From positions 72,451,469 through 72,515,468 of the forward strand of contig CM030366.1 in assembly GCA_017893485.1 (NCBI GenBank): DNA of 64,000 bases, written 5' to 3'. The position numbers were made by a program, and so were the translations under genes. Positions 48,833 to 60,453 of the stretch are shown here, piece by piece. Source of the DNA: Hemerocallis citrina (taxonomy: Eukaryota > Streptophyta > Magnoliopsida > Asparagales > Asphodelaceae). Within the stretch, counting starts at the first letter, position 1. Each line of letters begins with the position of its first letter. The notes under the pieces were generated by a model. It had not been told where the DNA came from. It worked only from the letters and a program-made list of their open reading frames with translations, and did not search any database.

Positions 48833-50320
48833 TTGTCACTAACCCAAATAAAATCCCATTTGTATTATTTCCGTACTGTTTTAAAAATAACTCAATATTC
48901 AATAAGCCATAGCTTCTTATTACTTTAGTAAAATTTTATAAAAACTTCCAGATTAAATCCTCAGTCATAAAAGTTCATACCAGTAAAATAATATAATTTT
49001 TGGTGCTAATGAAATGTGTTTTTCACACACAAAAATCTAAAATTAATTCATTAAACTACAAAATTTGCATTTTCGACATTGCCATATAATTAATCTACTA
49101 GTCTTTTTATTACATAATTTCATGGAGATAATCTACTGTTATTAGTTCTTAATTCAACCAATCACACATGATTTCCATAGTCCACATTCATATCAACATG
49201 AAGGTCCATCTATCACAATTAACAAGTGTACATTATGTCTCTAATCATAATAACAACACTCTTAATTTAATTTAATCACTATCACAACTTCACACTAATA
49301 AACATGGGGCAATCTACACACAATTTAATCTTAACACTAGAGCCATATAAGTTAATCAACACATTTTAATCAATTCACATGCTAACTACTCAATTTAAGT
49401 GGGCTCTTTATAATATTTTTCATGCATCTTTAATGGTGTAAAATTAACATGGATCTACTTTAGAAATATAAAATGTTTCACCCACCTCAATTGGAGAGAA
49501 ACACAAACAAAAGTAATCGAATCCTTGTAGATGAAAGCACCACCTCCTAGCCAAAAAGTGCTCAAGCTCCAAGCCTCCAAGCCTATGCCGAATGCTTCCT
49601 CAAGCTCCAACCGAATGCTTCTTTGATGATGCCGGCCACTCCAAGCAACACAACCCACACAATCTCTTATCTTTTATAACTCCCACAATAATAATAATAC
49701 TATAACTTAGAAATACACTTTGCATATGAAAAGTTAGCCATGAGAAGGGGGGGTATTTATACAAAAAAATGAGGGGAATGGAGGGCTAAGATCATCTTGG
49801 TGGTTGTTGGATGAAGGGTTTAAATCAAAGTAGAAGTTACAAGAACTACCCACTTCCTTGAAACTACTCCCATGTTCTCCACACCCAAACTCAAAATTCC
49901 CTCCAAAAGAATGCTACCCGGCTTCAAAAGTAAGGTGTGCATTGCACGTGTACGTGTAGTGCACGTGCATGCAACTAGGCCAAATTTGTACATTCTAAAA
50001 TTGTATAAAAATAATTTTGTTTAAAAAAAGTCTTCTACATGACAAGTTTAATTAAAATTAATTAATTCATGGGCTTTCTTTTTGGGCCAAAAAATAATTT
50101 ATAAAAATAAATAAAATAAAATGCTTTTGGGCTTTTTAAGAAAAGGCTTTTTAGTTAAATCAAATAAGGCTTTTAAAGAAGGCTTTTTGTACTAAAATAA
50201 TTTGAGAAAATTATATTTAAACATACACATCATGATAAAATAATCCAACAAAAATATTGCACGTGCACAACACGTGCAAAATAAATAATTTCTCATTAAT
50301 TGAAAAATCAGGGTATTACA

Positions 50321-50333
50321 GCACTCCCTCCTT
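50321..50333 (-). other. Polypurine tract of element C
   Basis: The reverse strand reads AAGGAGGGAGTGC directly before the LTR start TGTAATACCC. Confidence 0.8.
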
Positions 50334-50425
50334 AGAATAGTTCCGTCCCTGGAACTACAATCAAGAGCGAGGAAATAAAACAAAAATACAACACACACAA
50401 CAAAACAAAGGATACAAAAATGCAA

Positions 50426-53400
50426 TCAAGCAAAAAGCTCAGGATAGTCCTTCAACATCCTCTCCTCAGATTCCCAAGTAGCCTCTTCAACCAAGTGGTT
50501 TCTCCAGACTACCTTGACCATCGGTATCGTCTTATTCCTCAAGACTTTCTCTCGACGATCAACAATCTCAACAGGAGACTCGATGTAATTCAGGTCTAAC
50601 TGCAAACCTTCCGGCACTTCAGGCAAATGATGACTCGGGTCCGGAATATAACCTCTCAGCATAGACACATGAAAGACATTGTGCATCTGAGACAACTCTT
50701 CCGGTAATTCAAGCCGGTAAGCAGTTTTCCCGATCCTTTTCAATATCTTATACGGGCCTATAAACCTCGGGGCTAACTTCCCGCCTTTGCCAAATTGAAC
50801 CACACCTTTGCTGGGTGATACCTTCAGAAAGACGAAGTCACCAACCTCAAACTCAAGGTCCCTTCTCCGGTTGTCTGCATAGCTTTTCTGCCTGCTCTGA
50901 GCTTCCACCAACCTTTTCCTGATCAGATCAATCTTCTCAGAAGTCAGTTGCACAAGCTCAGGACCAAACAACTGACGCTCCCCTACTTCATACCAACAAA
51001 CAGGAGTTCTGCACTTCCTGCCATACAGAGCTTCGTACGGCGCCATCCCAATACTGGCCTGAAAACTGTTGTTGTAGGCAAACTCCACCAAAGGTAAATG
51101 CCTTTCCCAACTGCCTCCAAAGTCTAGTATACAACACCGAAGCATATCCTCAAGAATACGATTGACTCTCTCGGTCTGCCCATCGGTTTGCGGATGAAAA
51201 GCAGTGCTGAAATCCGTCTTGGTACCCAAAGCTGCCTGAAGACTCCTCCAGAAATGCGAAGTAAACCGCGCATCTCGATCAGACACAATAGTCGAAGGAA
51301 CGCCATGAAGTCGGACAATCTCACCAACATACATCTCAGCCAACTTGTCCATCGAAGCAGTGAGTTTCATCGCCAAAAAGTGAGCGGACTTGGTAAGTCG
51401 ATCGACTATAACCCAAATTGCATCATTGCCTTTAGGACTCTTAGGCAATCCCGTGATGAAATCCATACTGATGTTATCCCACTTCCATTCCGGAATAGGT
51501 AACGGCTGTAATAGACCTCCGGGTCTCTGATTTTCGGCTTTGACTTGCTGACAAACCTCACACTTCGCGACAAATTCAGCCACATCCCGCTTCAAACCTG
51601 ACCACCAGAAATGCTGCTTGATGTCTTTGTACATCTTAGTACTCCCAGGATGTACCGACAAAAGAGTAGCATGCGCCTCCTGAAGAATACTCTCTTTCAG
51701 GTCCGCCTGATTTGGAACGCACAGCCTATCTCCGAACCACAGCACTCCATCCCTGATCTGAAATCCGGGCAACCTGCCAGCACCAACCTGCTCCTTCATC
51801 TCCAGAATATCAGCATCAACTTCCTGACTTGCAATGATCCTTGCATTCAAAGTAGGCTGAAGCCTCAACTGAGCCAAAGATGCTCTCAATCCTTGCAAGA
51901 CAACCTCAATTCCAGCTCGGTCCAACTCCTCAATCAGCTGCCTCTGAGTCGTAATCAAACAGGCCAAACTGCTCTTGCGACTAAGTGCATCAGCAACAAC
52001 ATTAGCCTTTCCAGGATGATACTTGATCTCAGGTCGCATATCCTCGAGCACTTCCAACCATCTCCGCTGTCTCAAATTGAGATTCCTCTGCTGATATATA
52101 TACTTCAAGCTCTTGTGGTTCGTGTACATGTTCAACTTCTCACCATACACGTAGTGCCTCCATTGCTTCAAAGCAAAAATAATCGCAGCCAACTCCAGAT
52201 CATGAGTCGGATAATTCTTCTCATGGGGTCGTAGTTGCCTAGACCCATAAGCGATTACTCTTCCTTCTTGCATTAAGACACAACCAAGCCCCCGATGTGA
52301 AGCATCGCTATAAACGTCATACTCGACACCAGCTCTAGGCAAAGCCAAAATAGGTGCAGTAGTCAGCCTATCTTTCAACTCCTGAAAACTCGCCTCACAT
52401 TGCTCGGTCCACTTGAAGCTCACATTCTTCTTGGTCAGCCCTGTAAGCGGTACAGCTATCTGAGCATAACCTTGAATGAATCTCCGATAATACCCAGTCA
52501 TCCCAAGGAAACTTCTGACTTCCTTCACTGTAGTAGGCCTCGCCCAATCTCTCACTGCCTCTATCTTCTGAGGATCAGTTGCCACTCCCTCCTTAGAAAG
52601 GATGTGACCTAGGAATGCCACTTCAGATTTCCAGAAATCACACTTGGATAACTTGGCATACAACTGCTGCTCTTCCAACTTCTGCAACACCGCTGCCAGA
52701 TGCTCAGTGTGCTCCTCCTCAGACTTGGAGTACACGAGAATATCGTCGATAAACACCACGACGAAAGAATCAATAAACGGCCTCAGAACTCTGTTCATCA
52801 AGTCCATGAAGATTGCAGGTGCATTCGTCACTCCGAATGGCATAACTAAGAATTCGTAATGCCCATGCCGAGTTCTAAATGCAGTCTTATGCACATCTTC
52901 AGCTTTCACTCGAACTTGGTGATAACCTGATCGAAGATCAATTTTGGAGAATACAGCTGCTCCTTGTAGACGATCGAACAAGTCATCAATTCGAGGAATC
53001 GGATACTTATTCTGAACAGTGACCTTATTCAGCTCCCGGTAATCGATGCACATTCTCATCGATCCATCCTTCTTCTTTACCAAAAGCACTGGTGCTCCCC
53101 AAGGTGACGCACTAGGTTGAATAAAGCCTTTTCCCAATAGTTCCTCAATCTGCCGTTTCACCTCATCCTGTTCCACTGGAGCCATCCTATAAGGTGCCTT
53201 AGAAATAGGTGCACTTCCCGGTTGAACAGTGATGCTGAACTCTACATCACGATGCGGAGGTAACCCAGGAAAATCTTCCAAGAACACAGTCGGATAGTCC
53301 CGAACCACAGGAATCCCTTGCACTTCCACAGGAGTCTCTTCCTTGCGGATAGTAGCCACCAGCTTAGAACATTTCCGCTTCCCTTGGAACACGACTTCAG

Positions 53401-53739
53401 GTCCACCTGGAGCCTTCACTGTCACCGTCTTGGCCTTACACTCGATGCTCGCACTGTACACCGACATCCAATCAATGCCAATGATAACATCGACTCCCAA
53501 GATAGTCAGCTCAATCAGATCAATGCCAAAGATTCTATCCCCAATCACAATCTCGCAATCAGCATAATACCGATCAGTGGTTAAAGTTTCCCCTGACGGA
53601 GTAGCTACTGATAAGATCTTGCCTGGGAAAATCTTCGGTTCAACTCCCAACACTTTAGCAAACTTTGGAGACACAAAAGTATGAGAGGATCCAGTATCAA
53701 ACAATACGACAGCTTTAATTCCATTAAGATAGAGTTCGC
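50426..53739 (-). CDS. Pol polyprotein of element C (protease, RT, RNase H, integrase, chromodomain-like tail)
   Basis: The reading frame is uninterrupted; counting from a GTG at 53776 it has 1116 codons, but the first 12 fall in the putative intron and the exon proper begins near 53739. Residues by that count: protease Asp-Thr-Gly 27-29; RT 180-400 with FIDD 342-345; RNase H from 488 with Asp491 and Glu528; integrase zinc site His702, His709, Cys739, Cys742; DDE Asp772, Asp833, Glu869; GPY/F module about 1000-1025; chromodomain-like tail 1067-1116. The third RNase H Asp (family YTDHK) is Asn553 (YTNHK), so RNase H is probably impaired although the frame is open. It is in frame with gag, separated by one TAG inside the putative intron. 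Confidence 0.93.
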
Positions 53740-53826
53740 CTGTTACATAATATACACCATTACATAACAGCCTCACTAAACAAAGGGAAAAGAAATGACA
53801 AAGACTCTAAACACCAGCCCTCGTAC
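53740..53826 (-). other. Putative intron between gag and protease, element C (87 nt)
   Basis: On the - strand it starts GTACGAGGGC and ends TATTATGTAACAG. It contains the only stop (TAG, 53807-53809) between gag and pol. Its length is a multiple of three, so gag and pol share a frame. Removing it joins EADQVIS-G to [16 protein letters not shown] in phase 1. The alternative is stop readthrough. Confidence 0.68.
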
Positions 53827-54811
53827 CAGAGATGACCTGATCCGCCTCCTCAGCATCAGCTTCTGTCAAGGCAAATACTCGCCCTGATTGGTACGGCCTC
53901 TTCCCAGCCTGCTGCGTTGGTGCACTGCTATTACCGCGCTGAAGTTTGGGACAATGAGATCGGTAGTGCCCCGCTTCCCCACAGTTAAAGCAAGTCACCG
54001 CAGGAGGTCTCGCCACATTGTTTCCAGGTCCTCCAGCTACACTAACAGCGTTCGCCCCTGTCGGTTTGAACCTCTGTGCAGATGGTTGCCCCCTGAAACT
54101 CCCCGAATGTGCAGGCCTCTTACCAGACTGCCAGTTGTTCCTCCTGTTCTGAACAACTTGGGACTGCTCCATATCCGCCTCCGTCGCTGCCGCCCTCTTG
54201 ACCAGCTTATCGAACCTCCTGATACCAAGGGGTATCATACGAGATCTCAAGCTAGGCCTCAGACCATGCTCGAACTTGCGAGCTTTCTTGGCCTCATCCA
54301 TCACCAGTTCTGGAGCATACCTGGAGAGCTGAGTGAACTTGGTCTCATATGCTCTCACCGACATGCTGCCTTGCTGAAGCGACAGGAACTCCATCGCCTT
54401 CTTCTCCTGGACGTCGGAGGGGAAATAATGGCTGCGGAACTCCTCCAGAAATTCCTCCCAGCCAAGCAACAGACCTCCCATGGTCCCCTTCATGGATTGC
54501 CACCAAACCGCTGCATCCTTCTCCAGCTGCAAGGTTGCCAACTTGACCTTGCTACCCTCCGGTGTCTCCAACACCTCGAAGATTGTCTCCACTTGCCGTA
54601 TCCAGTTGTCAGCCGCATCTGGGTCTGACTTTCCCTCGAATACAGGTGGTTTCATTCTCTTGAACGATTCCACCAGCTTTATCGCCTCGGGCACTGGATT
54701 TGCCGGCCCCCTAGCTTGGTTCTGAGCCACTGCATTCAATGTCTGGTAGACCCTAGCAAGCTCAGTCTCCAGATCCAAACCTTCCCCATTCCTTGCTCCT
54801 CTTCTCGACAT
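53827..54811 (-). CDS. Gag of element C
   Basis: The frame is open from 54853; the Met at 54811 (MSRRGARNGEG) is the better start because it aligns with the start of element B Gag. Order of features: an N-terminal helix (LETELARVYQTLNA), the capsid-type region (PPVFEGKSDPDAADNWIRQV, EKDAAVWWQSMKGTM, QQGSMSVRAYETKFTQLSRY), a basic Gln/Asn-rich linker, one intact CCHC knuckle (CFNCGEAGHYRSHC), and an acidic end EADAEEADQVIS at the putative splice donor. Unspliced reading ends at TAG 53807. Element B has two knuckles; this copy has one. Gag packages element RNA in cytoplasmic particles. Confidence 0.9.
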
Positions 54812-54956
54812 ATTCTGATGCAAAAGATCCGTCAAATTCGAAGTATAAAACAAGAATTTAAACCAACTTCCATTTCATTGAATTCCAAAAGTTTATACAT
54901 TCGAATTTTAAAACATTTTTGACATCAGAACGGAAAGAAACAGAAGCTACAACACT

Positions 54957-55382
54957 CTAACTCCTACGGGTCCTCTTCGCTGCTCGAAGTTCTTCCCGCA
55001 GTTCATCAACCTCATCCTTCAGCACATCAGTTAGGTTCTTTTTCTTCTCAAGTTCCCAAATCTGATGGCTAAGAACAGAATAGTCAGCCTTCCGCTTCTC
55101 CAGCTGAGCCTCCAACAATCCAACTCTCTCCTTCAGGGTTTCCACTTGCCTCTGAAGAGAAGTCACAAGACCACTTGGAACTGGTACTTTCTCTTCGTCG
55201 GAAGAAGAATCATCAGATGAATCCGGAGGTGGGGTGATCTCTCGGGATTCAGGGTACTCCTCATCATCAGAATCAGCTTGTCCAGGGTAGTACTCATCCT
55301 CGGAATCTGCCTGTCCAGGATGGTACTCTTCCTCAATGATATGCCAGTCGTCGCCTCCAGCAGGGTCGAAGTGATCAGCCAT
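54957..55382 (-). CDS. Accessory ORF upstream of gag, element C (141 codons, acidic + coiled coil)
   Basis: I do not recognise a family. The N-terminal half is very acidic, with a short repeat (EYHPGQADSEDE / YYPGQADSDDE) and a Ser/Asp run SSDDSSSDEE-like (residues about 50-63). The C-terminal half is a predicted coiled coil with heptad spacing (VTSLQRQVETLKERVGLLEA and onward), ending in a basic AAKRTRRS that could be a nuclear-localisation or nucleic acid-binding tail. It lies between the primer site and gag, where element B has only about 230 bases and no such frame. It would be the first ORF on the genomic RNA. Function unknown. Confidence 0.7.
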   Translation of the reverse strand: MADHFDPAGGDDWHIIEEEYHPGQADSEDEYYPGQADSDDEEYPESREITPPPDSSDDSSSDEEKVPVPSGLVTSLQRQVETLKERVGLLEAQLEKRKADYSVLSHQIWELEKKKNLTDVLKDEVDELREELRAAKRTRRS

Positions 55383-55535
55383 CTTAGAAATAGAGAGGAG
55401 AAAGCATAAATCTTAGAGCAACACAAATGTAAGTCACTTACATTTAAATCTCTAGACTCAAACACACACTCTAATGTCCACTTCTAGGGTGTCGTTCCCT
55501 ATAAATTTGTACAAGTGTGAAAGTGTAGAAAACCT

Positions 55536-55548
55536 GGCTCTGATACCA
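55536..55548 (-). promoter_or_regulatory. Primer binding site, element C
   Basis: The reverse strand reads TGGTATCAGAGCC, three bases from the LTR start at 55552. Confidence 0.93.
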
Positions 55549-56091
55549 CTCTGTAATGCCCCGAATCCCAAATACACTGAATTCGAGATGTTCTACAGGA
55601 TCTTTTCACTTTCTTTAGTACACTTTTACAGGGAAATAAAAACTTTTCATCATACATCAGAGTTTACATCATAATTACATCTTTCTTTTGCACAGCGGAA
55701 GTAAAATACAACAATTTGATACAAATACAACGGCATAATGTAATCTTTAAGCATCCATCCTCTTTAATCTTTAACATGATATTTACCTGCATATAAGACT
55801 GTGGGTACGTCAGTTTATTCAACCGACGAACATTATACACGGCCGTCCTCGCTTTGCCGGAAATAGTATAACTTAACATTTCATATTTAGCAAACACAAA
55901 CTTGTCACATTTCAAACTAAAAGGGACTACCCTATTGATGTCGTGTTGTGATTGTGCACTTAGTCCTTAATGCAGTTTATTATGTTACATGACACTAATG
56001 CGCACTTGTTCGGATTCTATGCATCCCATACTACATAGGTCCGAGGGCAAGCCCTTATTCGTTCTTCATCTTGTTAGGGTTCAATAGTGGT

Positions 56092-56195
56092 CCTGAATTA
56101 CATCGAGTCTCCTGTTGAGATTGTTGATCGTCGAGAGAAAGTCTTGAGGAATAAGACGATACCGATGGTCAAGGTAGTCTGGAGAAACCACTTGG
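56092..56195 (+). pseudogene. Inverted pol fragment in the mosaic LTR (joint 1)
   Basis: These 104 bases are the exact-length reverse complement of 50491-50594, the region encoding the chromodomain-like tail ([20 protein letters not shown] and onward). They are inverted relative to the element. Six bases of filler (AGTGGT, 56086-56091) precede them. Confidence 0.92.
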
Positions 56196-59043
56196 ATACA
56201 AATACAACAGCATAATGTAATCTTTAAGCATCCATCCTCTTTAATCTTTAACATGATATTTACCTGCATATAAGACTGTGGGTACGTCAGTTTATTCAAC
56301 CGACGAACATTATACACGGCCGTCCTCGCTTTGCCGGAAATAGTATAACTTAACATTTCATATTTAGCAAACACAAACTTGTCACATTTCAAACTAAAAG
56401 GGACTACCCTATTGATGTCGTGTTGTGATTGTGCACTTAGTCCTTAATGCAGTTTATTATGTTACATGACACTAATGCGCACTTGTTCGGATTCTATGCA
56501 TCCCATACTACATAGGTCCGAGGGCAAGCCCTTATTCGTTCTTCATCTTGATAGGGTTCAATCCCCCGTTATGTCTTAGTCTACTACTGTAACTACGGTA
56601 GTGTCTTAGATGTCCTATGATCTATGAGCCCATGTCCAGGCAGCCTGGAGGGGAATCCCACGCACTGTCACGACGCATCGAGCAGGCAACCTATGGACAA
56701 TTCAGCCTCCGCCATGGAACAATGGCACCACCCATAGCCACTCGAACATCCCACGAGCGTCGCCACCGGGACAATAATTCCGGAGTAGCGCCCACGCACT
56801 GTCTTGACGCATCAAGCAGGCAACCTGTGAATCGCTCTCACACCGCTATCCGTTGGCCCTCATACTCATGTTTTTCTTCTACTTTCATCACATCTCCACT
56901 ATGTACTAGTCCTTAGTTTTTATTTAAAAATCATGAACAAAATAATCACTAGAGTTAGCCTCTCCATCAACCGGACTTATTCATTTGTTTCATCATGACC
57001 AACCTCGGTCTAATTTCAATTCAATTCATTTTTCTCAATGCCGGGGAGACTTAGCTACTCTATTTCAAATTTCATTTCACAATCTTTAACTCCTGACAAT
57101 TTCCATGTCGAGTTTTTATACTCATTCTTTTTCAATTCATGATTACACTTTATTCACAAGTCCACGATGAATACTTTTAATTCACGAGTTCATAACGAAA
57201 ACAATTCATACTTATAGCCAACAATTTCTTTTCCTCTTTCATAAAATCATGGTTTTAATTTCATAACTATACATGAATTTATACAACTTCATAAAATCAC
57301 ATTTCAACCTTCATATTTCATATCTTGCGCAATACTTATAATGAAAATAAATAAAATCATGTCACGCCACAAGCACTTAAGCCAATTACCTTATAATAGC
57401 CCATCTTTATAAGTTATAAAATCCACAAGTGTATATCTCATAACCAAAGCTCCATTTATGCTTTTTATTCACAAACCATATTGTATTTCATTCTAAAAAT
57501 ACCCAAATCACTCTTATAAAATTCCTTGTATTTTTATGAGAATTACCATATTTATTTCATAATTTTTGGACTTCAAAAACACTCAAAAAAATATTTTTTT
57601 TCCAATATGCCGAAGGCAAGAATCGAACCAGGCGCCGCACCAAGACAGCACATCGCTCCGACCACTAGGCCGATCGCTGTTCACGTCATATGAGCGACTG
57701 GGGTATATTTATACCCTGAGTTCGCTGCTATAGTTTTTAGGGTAATTTTAAAAAAAGAAGTGTTCGGCCTGGGATTCGAACCGTGCGACACAGAGAAGCC
57801 AACCGGGGTCCCAACCACCTGAGCCACTGGCTCAGGTTGTCACTAACCCAAATAAAATCCCATTTGTATTATTTCCGTACTGTTTTAAAAATAACTCAAT
57901 ATTCAATAAGCCATAGCTTCTTATTACTTTAGTAAAATTTTATAAAAACTTCCAGATTAAATCCTCAGTCATAAAAGTTCATACCAGTAAAATAATATAA
58001 TTTTTGGTGCTAATGAAATGTGTTTTTCACACACAAAAATCTAAAATTAATTCATTAAACTACAAAATTTGCATTTTCGACATTGCCATATAATTAATCT
58101 ACTAGTCTTTTTATCACATAATTTCATGGAGATAATCTACTGTTATTAGTTCTTAATTCAACCAATCACACATGATTTCCATAGTCCACATTCATATCAA
58201 CATGAAGGTCCATCTATCACAATTAACAAGTGTACATTATGTCTCTAATCATAATAACAACACTCTTAATTTAATTTAATCATTATCACAACTTCACACT
58301 AATAAACATGGGGTAATCTACACACAATTTAATCTTAACACTAGAGACATATAAGTTAATCAATACATTTCAATCAATTCACATGCTAACTACTCAATTT
58401 AAGTGGGCTCTTTATAATATTTTTCATGCATCTTTAATGGTGTAAAATTAACATGGATCTACTTTAGAAATATAAAATGTTTCACCCACCTCAATTGGAG
58501 AGAAACACAAACAAAAGCAATCGAATCCTTGTAGATGAAAGCACCACCTCCTAGCCAAAAAGTGCTCAAGCTCCAAGCCTCCAAGCCTATGCCGAAAGCT
58601 CCTTCAAGTCCACACCGAAAGCTTCTTGGTGATGCCGCCCACTCCAAGCAACACAACCCACACAATCTCTTATCTTTTATAACTCCCACAATAATAATAC
58701 TATAACTTAGAAATACACTTTGCATATGAAAAGTTAGCCATGAGAAGGGGGGTATTTATACAAAAAAATGAGGGGAATGGAGGGCTAAGATCATCTTGGT
58801 GGTTGTTGGATGAAGGGTTTAGATCAAAGTAGAAGTTACAAGAACTACCCACTTCCTTGAAACTACTCCCATGTTCTCCACACCCAAACTCAAAATTCCC
58901 TCCAAAAGAATGCTACCCGGCCTCAAAAGTAAGGTGTGCATTGCACGTGTACGTGTAGTGCACGTGCATGCAACTAGGCCAAATTTGTACATTCTAAAAT
59001 TGTATAAAAAATAATTTTGTTTAAAAAAAGTCTTCTACATGCA

Positions 59044-59353
59044 GACTATCCGACTGTGTTCTTGGAAGATTATTTTATCTGAAGTGGCATTCCTAGGTCA
59101 CATCCTTTCTAAGGAGGGAGTGGCAACTGATCCTCAGAAGATAGAGGCAGTGAGAGATTGGGCGAGGCCTACTACAGTGAAGGAAGTCAGAAGTTTCCTT
59201 GGGATGACTGGGTATTATCGAAGATTCATTCAAGGTTATGCTCAGATAGCTGTACCGCTTACAGGGCTGACCAAGAAGAATGTGAGCTTCAAGTGGACCG
59301 AGCAATGTGAGGCGAGTTTTCAGGAGTTGAAAGATAGGCTGACTACTGCACCT
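59044..59353 (+). pseudogene. Two inverted pol fragments in the mosaic LTR (joint 2)
   Basis: 59044-59071 is the reverse complement of 53272-53299 (protease-RT linker). 59077-59353 is the reverse complement of 52352-52628 (RT connection to RNase H start, [20 protein letters not shown] and onward). The two source pieces are about 640 bases apart in pol but fused here by five bases of filler. Confidence 0.92.
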
Positions 59354-60397
59354 TAATTCATTAAACTACAAAATTTGCATTTTCGACATTGCCATATAAT
59401 TAATCTACTAGTCTTTTTATCACATAATTTCATGGAGATAATCTACTGTTATTAGTTCTTAATTCAACCAATCACACATGATTTCCATAGTCCACATTCA
59501 TATCAACATGAAGGTCCATCTATCACAATTAACAAGTGTACATTATGTCTCTAATCATAATAACAACACTCTTAATTTAATTTAATCATTATCACAACTT
59601 CACACTAATAAACATGGGGTAATCTACACACAATTTAATCTTAACACTAGAGCCATATAAGTTAATCAATACATTTCAATCAATTCACATGCTAACTACT
59701 CAATTTAAGTGGGCTCTTTATAATATTTTTCATGCATCTTTAATGGTGTAAAATTAACATGGATCTACTTTAGAAATATAAAATGTTTCACCCACCTCAA
59801 TTGGAGAGAAACACAAACAAAAGCAATCAAGTCCTTGTAGATGAAAGCACCACCTCCTAGCCAAAAAGTGCTCAAGCTCCAAGCCTCCAAGCCTATGCCG
59901 AATGCTTCCTCAAGCTCCAACCGAATGCTTCTTTGATGATGCCGGCCACTCCAAGCAACACAACCCACACAATCTCTTATCTTTTATAACTCCCACAATA
60001 ATAATAATACTATAACTTAGAAATACACTTTGCATATGAAAAGTTAGCCATGAGAAGGGGGGGTATTTATACAAAAAAAATGAGGGGAATGGAGGGCTAA
60101 GATCATCTTGGTGGTTGTTGGATGAAGGGTTTAGATCAAAGTAGAAGTTACAAGAACTACCCACTTCCTTGAAACTACTCCCATGTTCTCCACACCCAAA
60201 CTCAAAATTCCCTCCAAAAGAATGCTACTCGGCCTCAAAAGTAAGGTGTGCATTGCACGTGTACGTGTAGTGCACGTGCATGCAACTAGGCCAAATTTGT
60301 ACATTCTAAAATTGTATAAAAATAATTTTGTTTAAAAAAAGTCTTCTACATGACAAGTTTAATTAAAATTAATTAATTCATGGGCTTTCTTTTTGGG

Positions 60398-60453
60398 AAA
60401 GGTGGTGCAGGCAACCTATGGACATTAACTCAGTCCCGCTTGCGCCCTTACTC
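60398..60453 (+). other. Filler at joint 3 of the mosaic LTR
   Basis: It contains an 18-base LTR micro-fragment (60407-60424, equal to 47680-47697) and then about 29 bases (TTAACTCAGTCCCGCTTGCG and onward) with no source in the window. Confidence 0.8.

Larger units (their letters stand above)
47028..50320 (-). repeat. Normal LTR of element C (3' LTR in element orientation, 3293 bp)
   Basis: On the + strand it starts TGTAACGCCCCGAATCCC and ends CAGGGTATTACA. A TATA box on the - strand (GTATAAATACCCCCCC, about 49748-49764) puts U3 at about 570 bases and leaves about 2.7 kb of transcribed R-U5. This transcribed part contains two tRNA-like modules (48583-48675 and 48746-48832) and a 67-codon frame on the - strand (49455-49658) just after the presumed start. 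Confidence 0.93.

Noticed and set aside
59039..59356. A separate gypsy pol gene on the + strand
   Set aside because: It is an exact-length inverted copy of 52352-52628 plus 53272-53299, bounded by LTR sequence; a templated filler and not an independent element.
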